From: Herbaspirillum autotrophicum
GTDB taxonomy: Bacteria; Pseudomonadota; Gammaproteobacteria; Burkholderiales; Burkholderiaceae_D
Direction: 5' to 3'
Assembly (NCBI RefSeq): GCF_001189915.1
Contig: NZ_LFLS01000012.1
Span: 62,001 to 126,000 of the forward strand
DNA: 64,000 nucleotides
Part shown: piece after piece, positions 25,137-35,556 of the stretch
Numbering within the stretch: position 1 is the first letter of the stretch
Layout: each line of letters opens with the position of its first letter
The notes under the pieces: model-generated
Databases searched by the model: none
What the model saw: only the letters and a program-made list of their open reading frames with translations
Told to the model about the DNA's origin: nothing
Made by a program: the position numbers and the translations under genes

Positions 25137-26900
25137 ATGCAACGCACTTGCCGGCTGGCAGTCGGCGTTTTCTGTCTGAGCGCCCTGTCCGCGCACGCTG
25201 CCTACAAGGTCGAGATCGAGGCGCCAGCGCCGATCGACAAGCTGCTCAAGGAACATCTTGATCTGGTGCGCTATCAGGACCGCGACGATCTCAGCGATGA
25301 GCAGCTCAAGTTCATGACCGACACGGTCGGCGAACAAGTGACTGAACTGAGTTCCACCGAGGGTTGGTTCTCACCGAAGACCACGGTGGAAGTTACCGAC
25401 GCCGACGGCGATGCGCCACGTCGCGTCCGCGTAAAAGTCGTGGCCGGCGAACGCACCCTGATTACCGGCGTCGATATCGAGGCCACTGGTACAGTAGCGC
25501 AACAAGAGCCGCAGCGCGTCGATGCCGTGCGCAAAGACTGGCCGTTGCCGGTCGGCGCCCCATTCCGTCAGGAAGACTGGGACAACGCCAAGAACAAAGG
25601 TCTGCAAGAGTTGCAGCAGCGCCGCTATGCCGCTGCCCGCATTGCGCAGTCACAAGCGCGGGTCGAAGCCGATGATCATGAAGCGCAATTGTCGGTGCAC
25701 TATGACAGCGGCCCGGCCTTCTTTCTCGGCCCGCTGAACATCACCGGCACCAAGCGTTACCCGCAAGAGATCATCCGCAACGTCAACCCGCTGCTGGTCG
25801 GCGAGGAGTACAGCAGTGACCGCTTGCTGGCGCTGCAACGCCAGATCCAGAATACCGCTTACTTCAGCAACACCATTGTCGCGCTCGACGATAACCCGGC
25901 CAATGCCGGCATGGCCCCGGTCAATGTGCAAGTGACCGAATTTCAGACCCAGCGCATCCGTGCCGGTGTCGGTTACGCCTCGGATACCGGCGCCCAGGTT
26001 GAAGGCCGGTATACCAACTACAACGTATTCGACCGCGCTTATATTTTCGACAGCCAGTTGCGACTGGAACAGCAGCGGCAGTATGGCTCGCTCACGCTGG
26101 CGATGCCGCCCGATGAAAAGAGTTTCGTCAACAGCGTCAATACCTCGTATGACCGCACCACGCTGCAAGGCGTCGACCTGCGCACCCAGCGCATCGGCAT
26201 CAAGCGCGCGCGCAGCGGCGAACTGTACGATACCGCCTACACCCTGACGTTTTACCGCGACCAGTTGCAACAGACCGATGGCGCTACCCTGCCGGCCAAT
26301 ACCGTGGTCACGCCGGGCAAGCATCAGGCGCTGGTGCCCGGCTTTGCCTGGGCGCGGCGCGCGGTCGACGATCCGATCTTTCCGCGCCAGGGACATTTGC
26401 TGGCGCTGGAAACCGGCTTTGCCGTCAAAGGCGTCGCCACCGACCAGACCTTTGCCCGCCTGTATGGCCGCTTCAAACAATACTTCCCGGTGGGCAAGCG
26501 CGATCTGGTGATCCTGCGCACCGAACTCGGCGCCGTCTTCACCAAGGGCAGCGCCTCCGAAGTACCGGCCTCGCTGCTGTTTCGCGCCGGCGGCAATGAA
26601 TCGATCCGCGGCTACAGTTACCAAAGCATCGGCAACGAACAAAACGGCACGGTCTATCCGACCAAGTACCTCGCCACCGGCAGCGTCGAGTACCAACACT
26701 GGCTCAATGACAAATGGGGTGGCGCGGTATTCTGGGATGTCGGCACCGCCGCCGATAACTGGAGCAGCAAGACTTTCTATCAGGGCGTCGGTTTCGGTGC
26801 CCGCTGGCGCAGCCCGGTGGGTGCGGTCAATCTGGATCTGGCCTATGGCATACAGAAACAGCAGATTCGTCCGCACATTTCGCTCGGCATCGCCTTTTGA
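25137..26900 (+). CDS. tamA: TamA, outer-membrane Omp85-family assembly factor
   Basis: From the ATG at 25137 the protein has 587 residues with a signal peptide ending AHA. POTRA-type domains occupy about 20-255, including the last one, FFLGPLNITGTKRYP and NTAYFSNTIVALDD. A 16-stranded barrel follows with the Omp85 signature FRAGGNESIRGYSYQ (about 482-496) and the closing strands PHISLGIAF. A TTG at 25104 would add 11 residues from a repeat and is less likely. With TamB, encoded 38 bp downstream, it forms the translocation and assembly module that helps insert some outer-membrane proteins and moves phospholipid between membranes. Confidence 0.95.
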   Translation: MQRTCRLAVGVFCLSALSAHAAYKVEIEAPAPIDKLLKEHLDLVRYQDRDDLSDEQLKFMTDTVGEQVTELSSTEGWFSPKTTVEVTDADGDAPRRVRVKVVAGERTLITGVDIEATGTVAQQEPQRVDAVRKDWPLPVGAPFRQEDWDNAKNKGLQELQQRRYAAARIAQSQARVEADDHEAQLSVHYDSGPAFFLGPLNITGTKRYPQEIIRNVNPLLVGEEYSSDRLLALQRQIQNTAYFSNTIVALDDNPANAGMAPVNVQVTEFQTQRIRAGVGYASDTGAQVEGRYTNYNVFDRAYIFDSQLRLEQQRQYGSLTLAMPPDEKSFVNSVNTSYDRTTLQGVDLRTQRIGIKRARSGELYDTAYTLTFYRDQLQQTDGATLPANTVVTPGKHQALVPGFAWARRAVDDPIFPRQGHLLALETGFAVKGVATDQTFARLYGRFKQYFPVGKRDLVILRTELGAVFTKGSASEVPASLLFRAGGNESIRGYSYQSIGNEQNGTVYPTKYLATGSVEYQHWLNDKWGGAVFWDVGTAADNWSSKTFYQGVGFGARWRSPVGAVNLDLAYGIQKQQIRPHISLGIAF

Positions 26901-26938
26901 TCGCCTTTTCATTATCAGTAACGTAAACAGAACCACGC

Positions 26939-29900
26939 ATGAGCGCTCCGGAAAATCCAGCAACAGACGCCCCTACTCCTGCCCCGGCACCGGCGCCGCG
27001 CCGCGCGCGCACCGGGCGCCGGATCATCGGCGTGCTGCTCGGTGCGGTACTGTTGCTGGCGGCGCTGCTAGTCTGGGTAGTCCAGTTTGAAAGCGGTACC
27101 CGTCTGTTGTGGAATACCAGCGTCTGGGCCATGCAAGGTCGTCTCGCCGGCAACTTCGAGGGCGGCACGCTGGCCAGCGGCATTCGTGTGCAACAGTTGC
27201 GTTATCGCGATGCCAGCACCATCGCCACGATCGACAGCATCGCCGGCAGTTGGCATCTGGCGCTGACGGCACGCCGTCTGACCGTCAACTACCTGCACGT
27301 CGGCAATGTCGATCTGCAATTGCAACCGACGCCATCCGAGCCGACCACCCTGCCGGCTTCGCTGCGCTTGCCGCTGGCACTGGCGCTCAATGACATTACG
27401 CTGAAACAATTGCGTCTGCAGCAAGGCACCACGGTCACCGAACTGAGCGATCTGCAAGTGCATGGCGATTCCGATGGCGCGCGCCATACGCTGGTGCTGG
27501 ACCGTCTGACCACACCCTACGGCAAGGCCAGCGCCATGCTGCATCTGGACGGCCAACAGCCGTTTGTCATCAGCGGCGGCGCCGAACTGGCCGGAGCGTA
27601 TCAGCAAGAAAAATTCCAGCTTGCCGCCACCTTGTCCGGATCGTTGCAGCAACTCGGCATCCAGCTCATCGCCAGCGGCGACAAACTCAACGGCAGCGCC
27701 AATATCGTCGCCACGCCGTTTGATGCAGTACCGCTGCAACGCGCCGACATCGATCTGCAACACGTCAATCCGCACACCTTCAGCGCCTCGGCACCACAGG
27801 CAGATTTGCGCGTCACCGCCAAGCTGGCGCCGCTGCCGGGTCAGAGCGCGGCCTTGCCGGTGGCCGGCACGCTCAGCATCGACAACGCCATACCGGGCAG
27901 CATCGATCAGCAACGACTGCCGCTGATGTCGGCGCAGGCCGAACTGCATCTCGACAGCAGCGTACAAACCCTGAAGAACCTGCGCATCCGCCTGCTGCAA
28001 AACGCCAGCATCGAAGGCAGCGGCGCATACCATCCCGGGGCTGACGGCAAGGCCGGCGGCGGCGACTTCGCGCTGCAGATCGCCGGACTCGACTTGCATG
28101 CGCTGCATCAGCAATTGCAAGCGACTTCGTTGCGCGGCCCGCTGACCCTGAAGCTGACGCCAACGATGCAGACGGTGGCGCTGGCGCTCAGCGATCCGCG
28201 TTTCCGGGTACAACTCGACGGCACGCTGGAAGGCGACAAGCTGACGCTGCAACAGGCCCGGCTGGATGCCGGCAAGTCCCGCGTGCAACTCGACGGCAGC
28301 CTGATCACCAGCGGTGACATGCGCTATGCGGCCAAAGGCAAGCTCAGCAATTTCAATCCGGCCGACTGGATTCACGCCGCCCCGGCCAAAGGCAAAGCCG
28401 CAGCCAGGCAACCGGTCAACGCCAACATCAACATGGATTTCAATGCCGATGGCGTGCTGGCACCGGAATTGCAGGCGCAACTGGCGTTCCGCATTCATGA
28501 CAGCAACTACGCGCAATTGCCGATGAGCGGCAGCGGCAATCTGAAGCTGGCCGGCCAACGTCTGTTGCCGAGCACTGCCAATCTGGACATCGCCGGCAAT
28601 CAATTGCAGCTCAACGGCAGTTTCGGCGCGCCATCAGACCGCCTCAATCTGCATGTCAATGCGCCGCAACTGGCGCGTCTGGGCTATGGCATTTCCGGCC
28701 TGCTGCAACTGGATGGCCAGCTCACCGGCGCGCTGCAACGGCCGAGCCTGAAAGCCACTTATCGGGCCGAGCAACTGGCATTCGGCGTCCATCATCTGGC
28801 CAGGCTCAGCGGCCAGGCCGATATCCAGACCGATCTCAGCGCCGCCCTCGACTCCGCCAAAAACAAGTTGCAACTGAGCATCGCCGCCCAAGGTTATGCA
28901 GGCCCTGATGCCCGCCTCAAACAACTCGATCTGAATCTGTCCGGCACCTACGGCCAACACGCACTGACACTGCATGCGGATGGCAATGTGCATAACCGGC
29001 CGTTGCTGCTGGACGCTGCGGTGCACGGCAAACTGACGCAGAATAAAGGCGCGTATGGCTGGAGCGGCGCGCTCGACAAACTGGTCAATACCGGCTTCCC
29101 GCGCACCACGCTGGCAGCCCCCGTCACCCTCACGCTGGCGGCTGACGACATCAGCGCCGGCGCCGCGCAACTGACCATCGAACAGACGGCAGTCAACTTG
29201 CAGCATTTCAGTCTGCGTCAGGGCCGGATCGCTTCGGCCGGTGCGGTCAAGGCCCTCGATGTGGCGCGCCTGCTGCAACTGGCGCAAGACTTCGGCGTGG
29301 AAGAAATACCGTTCAAGAGCGACCTGATTCTCGACAGCAACTGGGACTTCGCGCTCGGCGAAACTGCCAGCGGCTTTTTCCAGGTGGCCCGCAAAAGCGG
29401 CGACATCCGTATCAATGTCAACAATACCGATGTCGCCCTCGGCGTATCCGATATCCGGCTGCGCGCCGATCTGCAAGGCAACCAGCTCAAGCTTGATGCC
29501 CACGCGGCAGCAGCCCGGATCGGCACCTTCGACGCCAAGGGTCAGGCCGCATTGCAGCGTCAGGGCAAGCTGCTGACGCTGACACCCGACGCCGCACTGC
29601 AAGCCCAGGCCGACTTGAATGTGCCGCAACTGAAATCGATCGGGGCGCTGCTGGGTCCGCAAATTTCACTCAACGGTGCGCTGGCGATGCAGCTCAAGGC
29701 CGGCGGCACCCTCAACAAGCCGGCGTTGTCCGGCGCCATCAACGGCGATGCCCTGGCAGTGACCTTGTTCGACCAGGGGATCCAGCTGAAAGACGGCATT
29801 GCCCGCATCGTCATGGATAACAACGTGATCGATCTGCGACAACTGGTATTCCATGGCGGCGACGGCACGCTGAGCGCCACCGGCAAGGTGCAACTGGGCG

Positions 29901-30895
29901 CCTCCAATCCGGATCTGAACGCCACCATCGTCGCCGACCGCCTGCAATTGTTCGCCAGTCCGGATCGCCGGCTGATGTTGTCGGGTCAGGCCAAACTGGC
30001 CAACGTCAACGAACAGTTGCGCATCGACGGCAAGTTCGTGGTCGACAAAGCCTTGTTCGATCTGCCGAAAAACAGTGCCCCCAAACTCGGTTCGGATGTC
30101 GTGGTGGTACGCAACAATGGCAAGGCCAAGACCGGTGCTGCCGCCAGCTCCAAGGAAAAACTGGAAGCCGCCACCGAAAAACCGGCCGGCCGCTTTGCGC
30201 CCTTCATGACCATCGCCGTCGATCTCGGCAATGATTTCCGCTTCCGCGGTACCGGCGCCGATCTGCTGCTGCGCGGCGACATGACCGTGCGCAGCGAACC
30301 TTACTCGCCGTTGCGCGCGACCGGTTCGATCTTTGTCGCCAACGGCACCTACGAAGCCTTTGGCACCAAGCTCAACATCGAGCGCGGCATCATCAACTTC
30401 CAGGGGCCGATCAGCAATCCCAACCTGAACATTCTGGCAATGCGCCGCAATCAGGACGTGGAAGCCGGGGTTGAAGTCACCGGCAACGCCAATCAGCCGC
30501 GCATCCGGCTGGTATCGGAACCGAATGTATCGGACGAAGAAAAACTGTCCTGGATCATGTTCGGTCACGGCAGCGACAGTTCCGGCCTCGGCCAAACCAA
30601 TGCCGCCGCTCAGGCACTGGCCTTCCTCGGCAACATGGGCGGCAAGAAAATCGCCAAAGACCTCGGCTTCGACCAGTTTTCCATCGGCGCCAGCGAATCC
30701 GGCCTGACCGATGAACAAGTAGTCAATATCGGCAAGGCGATTTCGGAAAAGCTGTCGGTCGGTTACGAACAAAGCCTGACCGGCGCCGCCAGCATCGCCA
30801 AAGCCACGTGGCAGTTGTCGCGACGCTGGTCGGTGGTGGCCCGGGCCGGTGCCATCAATGGCCTGAACATTTTGTTCAACCGCAGATTTGATTAG
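26939..30895 (+). CDS. tamB: TamB, AsmA-like envelope-spanning protein
   Basis: The 1318-residue protein has a proline-rich cytoplasmic start, a single membrane anchor at about 28-48 (GVLLGAVLLLAALLVWVVQF) and a very long beta-helical periplasmic part with repeated L-x-L patterns. The C-terminal TamB (DUF490) domain is at about 960-1318. It contains GTYEAFGTKLNIERG, GPISNPNLNILA and DEEKLSWIMFGHG, and ends NGLNILFNRRFD. Proteins of this class form hydrophobic grooves that carry phospholipid to the outer membrane and act with TamA. Length is normal for Betaproteobacteria. The two genes form an operon. Confidence 0.95.
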   Translation: MSAPENPATDAPTPAPAPAPRRARTGRRIIGVLLGAVLLLAALLVWVVQFESGTRLLWNTSVWAMQGRLAGNFEGGTLASGIRVQQLRYRDASTIATIDSIAGSWHLALTARRLTVNYLHVGNVDLQLQPTPSEPTTLPASLRLPLALALNDITLKQLRLQQGTTVTELSDLQVHGDSDGARHTLVLDRLTTPYGKASAMLHLDGQQPFVISGGAELAGAYQQEKFQLAATLSGSLQQLGIQLIASGDKLNGSANIVATPFDAVPLQRADIDLQHVNPHTFSASAPQADLRVTAKLAPLPGQSAALPVAGTLSIDNAIPGSIDQQRLPLMSAQAELHLDSSVQTLKNLRIRLLQNASIEGSGAYHPGADGKAGGGDFALQIAGLDLHALHQQLQATSLRGPLTLKLTPTMQTVALALSDPRFRVQLDGTLEGDKLTLQQARLDAGKSRVQLDGSLITSGDMRYAAKGKLSNFNPADWIHAAPAKGKAAARQPVNANINMDFNADGVLAPELQAQLAFRIHDSNYAQLPMSGSGNLKLAGQRLLPSTANLDIAGNQLQLNGSFGAPSDRLNLHVNAPQLARLGYGISGLLQLDGQLTGALQRPSLKATYRAEQLAFGVHHLARLSGQADIQTDLSAALDSAKNKLQLSIAAQGYAGPDARLKQLDLNLSGTYGQHALTLHADGNVHNRPLLLDAAVHGKLTQNKGAYGWSGALDKLVNTGFPRTTLAAPVTLTLAADDISAGAAQLTIEQTAVNLQHFSLRQGRIASAGAVKALDVARLLQLAQDFGVEEIPFKSDLILDSNWDFALGETASGFFQVARKSGDIRINVNNTDVALGVSDIRLRADLQGNQLKLDAHAAAARIGTFDAKGQAALQRQGKLLTLTPDAALQAQADLNVPQLKSIGALLGPQISLNGALAMQLKAGGTLNKPALSGAINGDALAVTLFDQGIQLKDGIARIVMDNNVIDLRQLVFHGGDGTLSATGKVQLGASNPDLNATIVADRLQLFASPDRRLMLSGQAKLANVNEQLRIDGKFVVDKALFDLPKNSAPKLGSDVVVVRNNGKAKTGAAASSKEKLEAATEKPAGRFAPFMTIAVDLGNDFRFRGTGADLLLRGDMTVRSEPYSPLRATGSIFVANGTYEAFGTKLNIERGIINFQGPISNPNLNILAMRRNQDVEAGVEVTGNANQPRIRLVSEPNVSDEEKLSWIMFGHGSDSSGLGQTNAAAQALAFLGNMGGKKIAKDLGFDQFSIGASESGLTDEQVVNIGKAISEKLSVGYEQSLTGAASIAKATWQLSRRWSVVARAGAINGLNILFNRRFD

Positions 30896-31102
30896 CCACG
30901 CCTGTCATCCATCGCCGCGCAGGCGATATTGATGCGATGCGTGTTGCTCATGTGCAGCCGTTGATTCATCATCAGTGGGCTGCATCTGCCCCTTGTTTTC
31001 CTTGCGGAAACAACGCTGAGACGCCGCTGATTTCAGATTTTTCCTATATTTGAGCATGCAATATCCCGGCACTATGACCGTCAATTTAACGGGACTAGCG
31101 CC

Positions 31103-32191
31103 ATGCAATTCAAAATATCATCTGCATTTTCTGTACTCGGACGGACTCGTCAGCGACTGGCATCGTTGCTGCCGGCGCTGCTGGTCTTGTGCCTGTGGCA
31201 AGGCGATGCACAAGCAGCATGCTCGCGTGCCGCCATCAATATCGTGCCGCAAGCACCGGCCCCCACCCTGACCTTCGATACCACGACGCCGCTCGGCACC
31301 GTGATTGGCAGAACCACGATTGTCACGCTGCCGGCCAATACCGTGCTCGGCAATTGCACCGGCGGTAGCGGTGCGATGTACATCACCGGCACACCGGATG
31401 GCGGCTATGCATTGATCGCCCCGGGTGCCACAGAGGAAAATCAGCGGGCCGTGCATGACGTGAACAACAAAGTCATTCCCGGTCTGGCCATGGTCCTGTA
31501 TGTCACCTACAACGGTACCAGATACGCCATGTCCCGAGACAACCGCGCCGGCGATGCCGAGGTCTACACGGTAAAATGCAACCGCTGTTCAAGCATCAGT
31601 TCCAGCGCGTCGGGACTCAAGATCGAGGCCGAATTCATCAAGACCCAACACAGTTTGCAGACGGTCAATATGCCGCAAAGGACGGTTGCTCTGTTGCAAT
31701 TCGATGCTACGCCGCCGGGTAACAATCTTAATTATTATCCGTTCTCGATGGCCGGCTCGAACACCAAAGCGAAAGCCAGTTGCAGGGTCAACTTCCCCGG
31801 CACCATTCAACTCGGCACCATCTCAAAAAACATATTGGTGCACGACGGCGGCAGCCCGGACCAGCGCGTGCGTATCACATTTGTCTGCGATGTCGCGCCG
31901 AAGCTGACGATGCGGATAAGTCAGGCGGCCGGCGCTGCCGCCGACAGCAAACGCGGCATCTTGAGCAATACCGATACCAGCAGTTCGGCAGCGCGGGGAG
32001 TCGGCGTCCAGATCCGGGCCGACGACGTTGCGCGCACACCGGTGGAGCTGGGCCAAGATCAGGATTCCGGCCTGCAAAGTTCAGCCAGCTTCAATCGGGA
32101 TTTTTATGCGCGCATGGTGCCGCTGTCGACGCTCTCACCGACATCAGGATCGGTGCGTGCCCAGGCCGCGATTACGGCAACGTTTGACTGA
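31103..32191 (+). CDS. Fimbrial tip adhesin-like protein (two-domain)
   Basis: The 362-residue protein has a long signal peptide (cleavage after AQA near residue 38). Residues about 40-225 have no clear family match and could be a receptor-binding domain. They contain cysteines in GNCTGG and KCNRCSS. Residues about 230-362 look like a pilin domain: ASCRVNFPGTIQLGTI with the first cysteine, VRITFVCDV with the second, and a final donor-strand groove ending AAITATFD. This is the FimH-like adhesin arrangement. The chaperone-usher operon at 17.9-22.0 kb lacks an adhesin, so this gene may supply it although it is 9 kb away. Confidence 0.75.
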   Translation: MQFKISSAFSVLGRTRQRLASLLPALLVLCLWQGDAQAACSRAAINIVPQAPAPTLTFDTTTPLGTVIGRTTIVTLPANTVLGNCTGGSGAMYITGTPDGGYALIAPGATEENQRAVHDVNNKVIPGLAMVLYVTYNGTRYAMSRDNRAGDAEVYTVKCNRCSSISSSASGLKIEAEFIKTQHSLQTVNMPQRTVALLQFDATPPGNNLNYYPFSMAGSNTKAKASCRVNFPGTIQLGTISKNILVHDGGSPDQRVRITFVCDVAPKLTMRISQAAGAAADSKRGILSNTDTSSSAARGVGVQIRADDVARTPVELGQDQDSGLQSSASFNRDFYARMVPLSTLSPTSGSVRAQAAITATFD

Positions 32192-32221
32192 ACCGGCTGC
32201 AGCGCTCTGCCCGCGGCTCTT

Positions 32222-33202
32222 CTACAGCCAGCCCACCCGCTTGAGCCGCGCATACAGCCACATGCAGGAGCCGCCGATCCCCAGTAGCACGGCCGGATAA
32301 CTCCAGTGCCAGTCCAGTTCCGGCATGTACTTGAAGTTCATGCCGTACAGACTGAACACCATGGTAGGGATCGCCAGAATCGCACCCCAGCCGGCCAGCC
32401 GCTTGACCACTTCATTCTGGCGAATGGTGATTTGCGCCAGATCGACCTGCATTGCCGCCGCCACCATTTCACGCAAGCGGTCACCGGTATCGATTACGCG
32501 CACCACGTGATCGTAGATGTCGCGGAAGTAGACCTTGCCTTCTTTGGTGATGATGTTTTCGTGGAAGCGCAGCAACTGGGTACAGACTTCCAGCAACGGT
32601 ACCGCCGCCGAACGGATCTTGATCAGTTGTCGCTTGAGCTGGTACAAGTCCTGCAAATGCGCGCGTTCGGAATCGCGCTCAAACAGTTCTGCTTCAAACT
32701 TGTCGAAGCGTGCTTCGAGATCGTCCATGATCGGGCGATAATTATCGACCACGAAATCCATGATCGAATACAGCACGAAACTGGGGCCGCGGACCAGTCG
32801 GTCCGGCAGGCTCTCGCAATGCTCGCGCACCTTGGTGTAACTGCGCGAGGCGCCATGGCGGATGGTGACCACGAAACGGGCGCCAAGGAAAATATGGGTT
32901 TCGCCGAACACCACTTTTTCTTCCCACAGCTGCGCCGTTTGCAAGACCACAAACAGTGTGTCGCCGTATTCTTCGATCTTCGGCCGCTGATGAGCGGCGT
33001 AGGCATCTTCCACCGCCAGCTCATGCAGGTTGAATTCTTCCTTGATCTTGCGCATCAGTTCGACACTCGGCTCCAGCAAGCCGACCCAGACGAAGGTCCC
33101 TTCGTGTTCCAGCTCATCGCTGATTTCATCGATAGTGATATCGCGCAGTTTCTTGCCGCTCTTGTAGACCGTGCAATTGACGATCATATTGGCGTCGATC
33201 AT
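32222..33202 (-). CDS. corA: CorA-family Mg2+/Co2+ channel
   Basis: The 326-residue protein has a large cytoplasmic N-terminal domain rich in charged helices. Two membrane segments at the C-terminus follow (about 270-292 and 303-321), joined by the selectivity loop YGMNFKYMPEL with the essential Gly-Met-Asn. Length and the C-terminal basic end (RLKRVGWL) fit CorA pentamers, which let Mg2+ in along its gradient. The first codons MIDANM include an alternative ATG six codons in. The gene converges with the adhesin gene and lies 18 bp after the start of the exporter upstream, so the exporter and corA may be co-transcribed. Confidence 0.95.
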   Translation of the reverse strand: MIDANMIVNCTVYKSGKKLRDITIDEISDELEHEGTFVWVGLLEPSVELMRKIKEEFNLHELAVEDAYAAHQRPKIEEYGDTLFVVLQTAQLWEEKVVFGETHIFLGARFVVTIRHGASRSYTKVREHCESLPDRLVRGPSFVLYSIMDFVVDNYRPIMDDLEARFDKFEAELFERDSERAHLQDLYQLKRQLIKIRSAAVPLLEVCTQLLRFHENIITKEGKVYFRDIYDHVVRVIDTGDRLREMVAAAMQVDLAQITIRQNEVVKRLAGWGAILAIPTMVFSLYGMNFKYMPELDWHWSYPAVLLGIGGSCMWLYARLKRVGWL

Positions 33203-33220
33203 GTTGTCCTGTCTCCGTTA

Positions 33221-34108
33221 TCAGGAGCGGGCCGCTCTCTTGCGGACCCGCTGATTCAGCGTCTGCGCCAGAATCACCCCAAACAGGGTAATGCCGCCGC
33301 CCAGTGCGTGGTAGGCATGCAGCGATTCGCCCAGTGCCACCACCGCGATTATGACGGTAAATACCGGAAACAAGTTCATGAACATGGTGGCGCGGTTCGG
33401 TCCCAGGTGGGCTACGCCGCGCATCCACAGAATCTGCGACAAGATCGAGGCGGCGATGCCGGCAAACAGGATCAGCGGCAGATTGGCAGCCGTGATGGGC
33501 GAGGACGGCGCCAGCACAAAGCCCGGCACCAGCAGCACCACCGCAACCAATGTTTGCAGATACAGCAATTGCCAGGAAGGAATCGGCAGCGACCACTTGC
33601 GCAGCAAGACGCCATACAAGGCATAGGCCACGGTCGCCAGCAACATCAGGAAATCGCCCGGCACCACGCCGTTTTCGAACAGTTGCATGGGATGGCCCTG
33701 ACCGATCAGGATCAGCAAGCCGAACAATGACAGCAAGCCGCCGCAGACGGTGCCGAGGCCCGGCGCTTCCCGCAGGAACAGGCTGCTCAGCAACAAGGTC
33801 AGCAACGGCATCAGCGAGGCGATCATGCCCATGCTGGTGGCCGAGGAAGTCGCCGCCGCGTAATAGGCCAGACATTGATACAACACCATGCCCAGCAGCG
33901 CCAGCACCAGTACCTGCGGTAAATACGGACGGATGGCGCGACGCTGACGCCATACCGGGCGCAACAGGAACGGCGTCAGGATCAATGCCGCCAGCGCCCA
34001 GCGATAAAACGAAATCGCCGCCGGCTCGATCAATCCGGCCGACAGCTTGCTGACGATGGAATTCATCGCCCAGATCAGAATGGCGCTGAGCGCAAGTAAA
34101 TCATGCAT
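33221..34108 (-). CDS. EamA-family (DMT) transporter
   Basis: The 295-residue protein has ten predicted membrane helices arranged as two EamA repeats of five. The first starts LLALSAILIWAMNSIVSKLSA and the second starts PGDFLMLLATVAYALYGVLLRKW (conserved only in part). DMT transporters of this type export or import metabolites such as amino acids; the substrate cannot be told. It lies between the MFS exporter and corA, all on the minus strand with short gaps (35 and 18 bp), suggesting one transcript. Confidence 0.9.
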   Translation of the reverse strand: MHDLLALSAILIWAMNSIVSKLSAGLIEPAAISFYRWALAALILTPFLLRPVWRQRRAIRPYLPQVLVLALLGMVLYQCLAYYAAATSSATSMGMIASLMPLLTLLLSSLFLREAPGLGTVCGGLLSLFGLLILIGQGHPMQLFENGVVPGDFLMLLATVAYALYGVLLRKWSLPIPSWQLLYLQTLVAVVLLVPGFVLAPSSPITAANLPLILFAGIAASILSQILWMRGVAHLGPNRATMFMNLFPVFTVIIAVVALGESLHAYHALGGGITLFGVILAQTLNQRVRKRAARS

Positions 34109-34143
34109 GAGGAAGGTGGCGGTCTGGTTTGTTTTTTATTGGA

Positions 34144-35556
34144 TTAATGCGCCGCATCGGCGGCACTCTTGTCGCGTCCGGTCAGTTCGGCACCGGCATT
34201 GGGCGGCAGACGCAGCAACATCGGCAGCGACAGTGCGGCGGCCATCGCCACCACCACAAATGCCGGCCAGAAGTCGGCCGCTACAAGGGTGGCGTGACCT
34301 TGGATCGAATTCGATACCTGCAAGGCATAACCGCCGAGCACCACGCCCATGCCTATCGACAATTGCTGCGCCACGCTGGCGATGCTGGTGGCCTGGCTCA
34401 GTTCGCGTTTATCGACATCGGCGTAGGAAATCGCGTTCAGGCTGGTGAATTGCAATGAACGGAAGCAACCGCCAATCAACAAGATGATCATCATCACCGA
34501 ATACGGTGTGGTTTGCGTAAAGATGCCGATGGCGGCAATCGACAACACGCCGAACAAGCCATTAACCAGCATCACCTTGCGAAAGCCGTAGCGTTCCAGA
34601 AACCAGTAAGCAATGGTTTTCATGAACATCGAGCCGAGCGCCGAGGCGCAGGTCAGCAAACCGGAATGGAAGGCACTCAAGCCGAAACCCAGTTGCAGCA
34701 TCAGCGGCAACAGGAAAGGAATGGCGCCGATGCCGAGCCGGAACAGCGAACCGCCGAACACGCCGGCCTGCAACGTCGGTATCTTGAGCATGGCCAGATC
34801 AATCAGCGGATGCGCAGTGCGGCGGGCATGCCAGACATAGACCATCAGCGACAGCGCCCCGAAAATCACGCACAACAGCGAAATATCGCCGGACACCAGA
34901 TGGCGGCCGGAAGTCGCCAGCCCCATCATGAGCAAGGAACAACCCAGCGCCGACAGGATGAAGCCCGGCCAGTCGAGCGGCGCTACTTGCGCTTCCTTGT
35001 TGTTTTCAATAAAGCGCGTCGCCAGGTACAAGCCCAGAATGCTGATCGGAATATTGATGAAGAAAATCCAGCGCCAATGAAAATAGGTGGTGATGAAGCC
35101 TCCCAGCGGCGGCCCCAGTACCGGTCCGAACATGGCCGGCATGGTCAGGTAACTGAGCGCCTTGACCAGCTCTGCCTTTTCCACGCTGCGCAAGATCACC
35201 AGCCGCCCTACCGGCACCATCATGGCGCCACCGATGCCTTGCAGGAAGCGGGCCGCGACGAATTGCGGCAAGGTATTGGAAATGCCGCACAGAATCGACC
35301 CCAGCATGAAAATGCAAATGGCCGAGCGGAACACCGTCAGGGTCCCGAAACGGTCCGCCATCCAGCCGCTGATCGGAATGAATACCGCCAGGCTGACCAG
35401 ATACGAGGTCAGCGCCAGCTTGAGTGAAATCGGATCGACTCCCATGTCGACTGCCAGCACCGGCAGCGAGGTCGAGATCACGGTGGAATCCATCTGTTCC
35501 ATGAACAGGGCACAGGCGATGATCAGGGGGATAATGAGTGAACGCGGAAGAGCCAT
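34144..35556 (-). CDS. MFS drug/metabolite exporter (DHA2 family)
   Basis: From the ATG at 35556 the protein has 470 residues and about 14 membrane helices. Motif A appears as GWMADRFGT. Motif D near helix 1 is MEQMDSTVISTSLP, typical of the DHA2 drug:H+ antiporters (EmrB/QacA-like), and motif C-like PAMFGPVLGPPLGG lies in helix 5. These pump toxic compounds out using the proton gradient. A longer frame reaching 35862 covers the divergent pabB region and is rejected. It is the first gene of the probable exporter-exporter-corA transcript. Confidence 0.9.
   Translation of the reverse strand: MALPRSLIIPLIIACALFMEQMDSTVISTSLPVLAVDMGVDPISLKLALTSYLVSLAVFIPISGWMADRFGTLTVFRSAICIFMLGSILCGISNTLPQFVAARFLQGIGGAMMVPVGRLVILRSVEKAELVKALSYLTMPAMFGPVLGPPLGGFITTYFHWRWIFFINIPISILGLYLATRFIENNKEAQVAPLDWPGFILSALGCSLLMMGLATSGRHLVSGDISLLCVIFGALSLMVYVWHARRTAHPLIDLAMLKIPTLQAGVFGGSLFRLGIGAIPFLLPLMLQLGFGLSAFHSGLLTCASALGSMFMKTIAYWFLERYGFRKVMLVNGLFGVLSIAAIGIFTQTTPYSVMMIILLIGGCFRSLQFTSLNAISYADVDKRELSQATSIASVAQQLSIGMGVVLGGYALQVSNSIQGHATLVAADFWPAFVVVAMAAALSLPMLLRLPPNAGAELTGRDKSAADAAH

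Noticed and set aside
25650-26963. Minus-strand frame of 437 codons opposite tamA
   Set aside because: No conserved domain; antisense to the TamA barrel.
27068-28603. Minus-strand frame of 511 codons opposite tamB
   Set aside because: Gln/Arg-rich composition without motifs; antisense to TamB.
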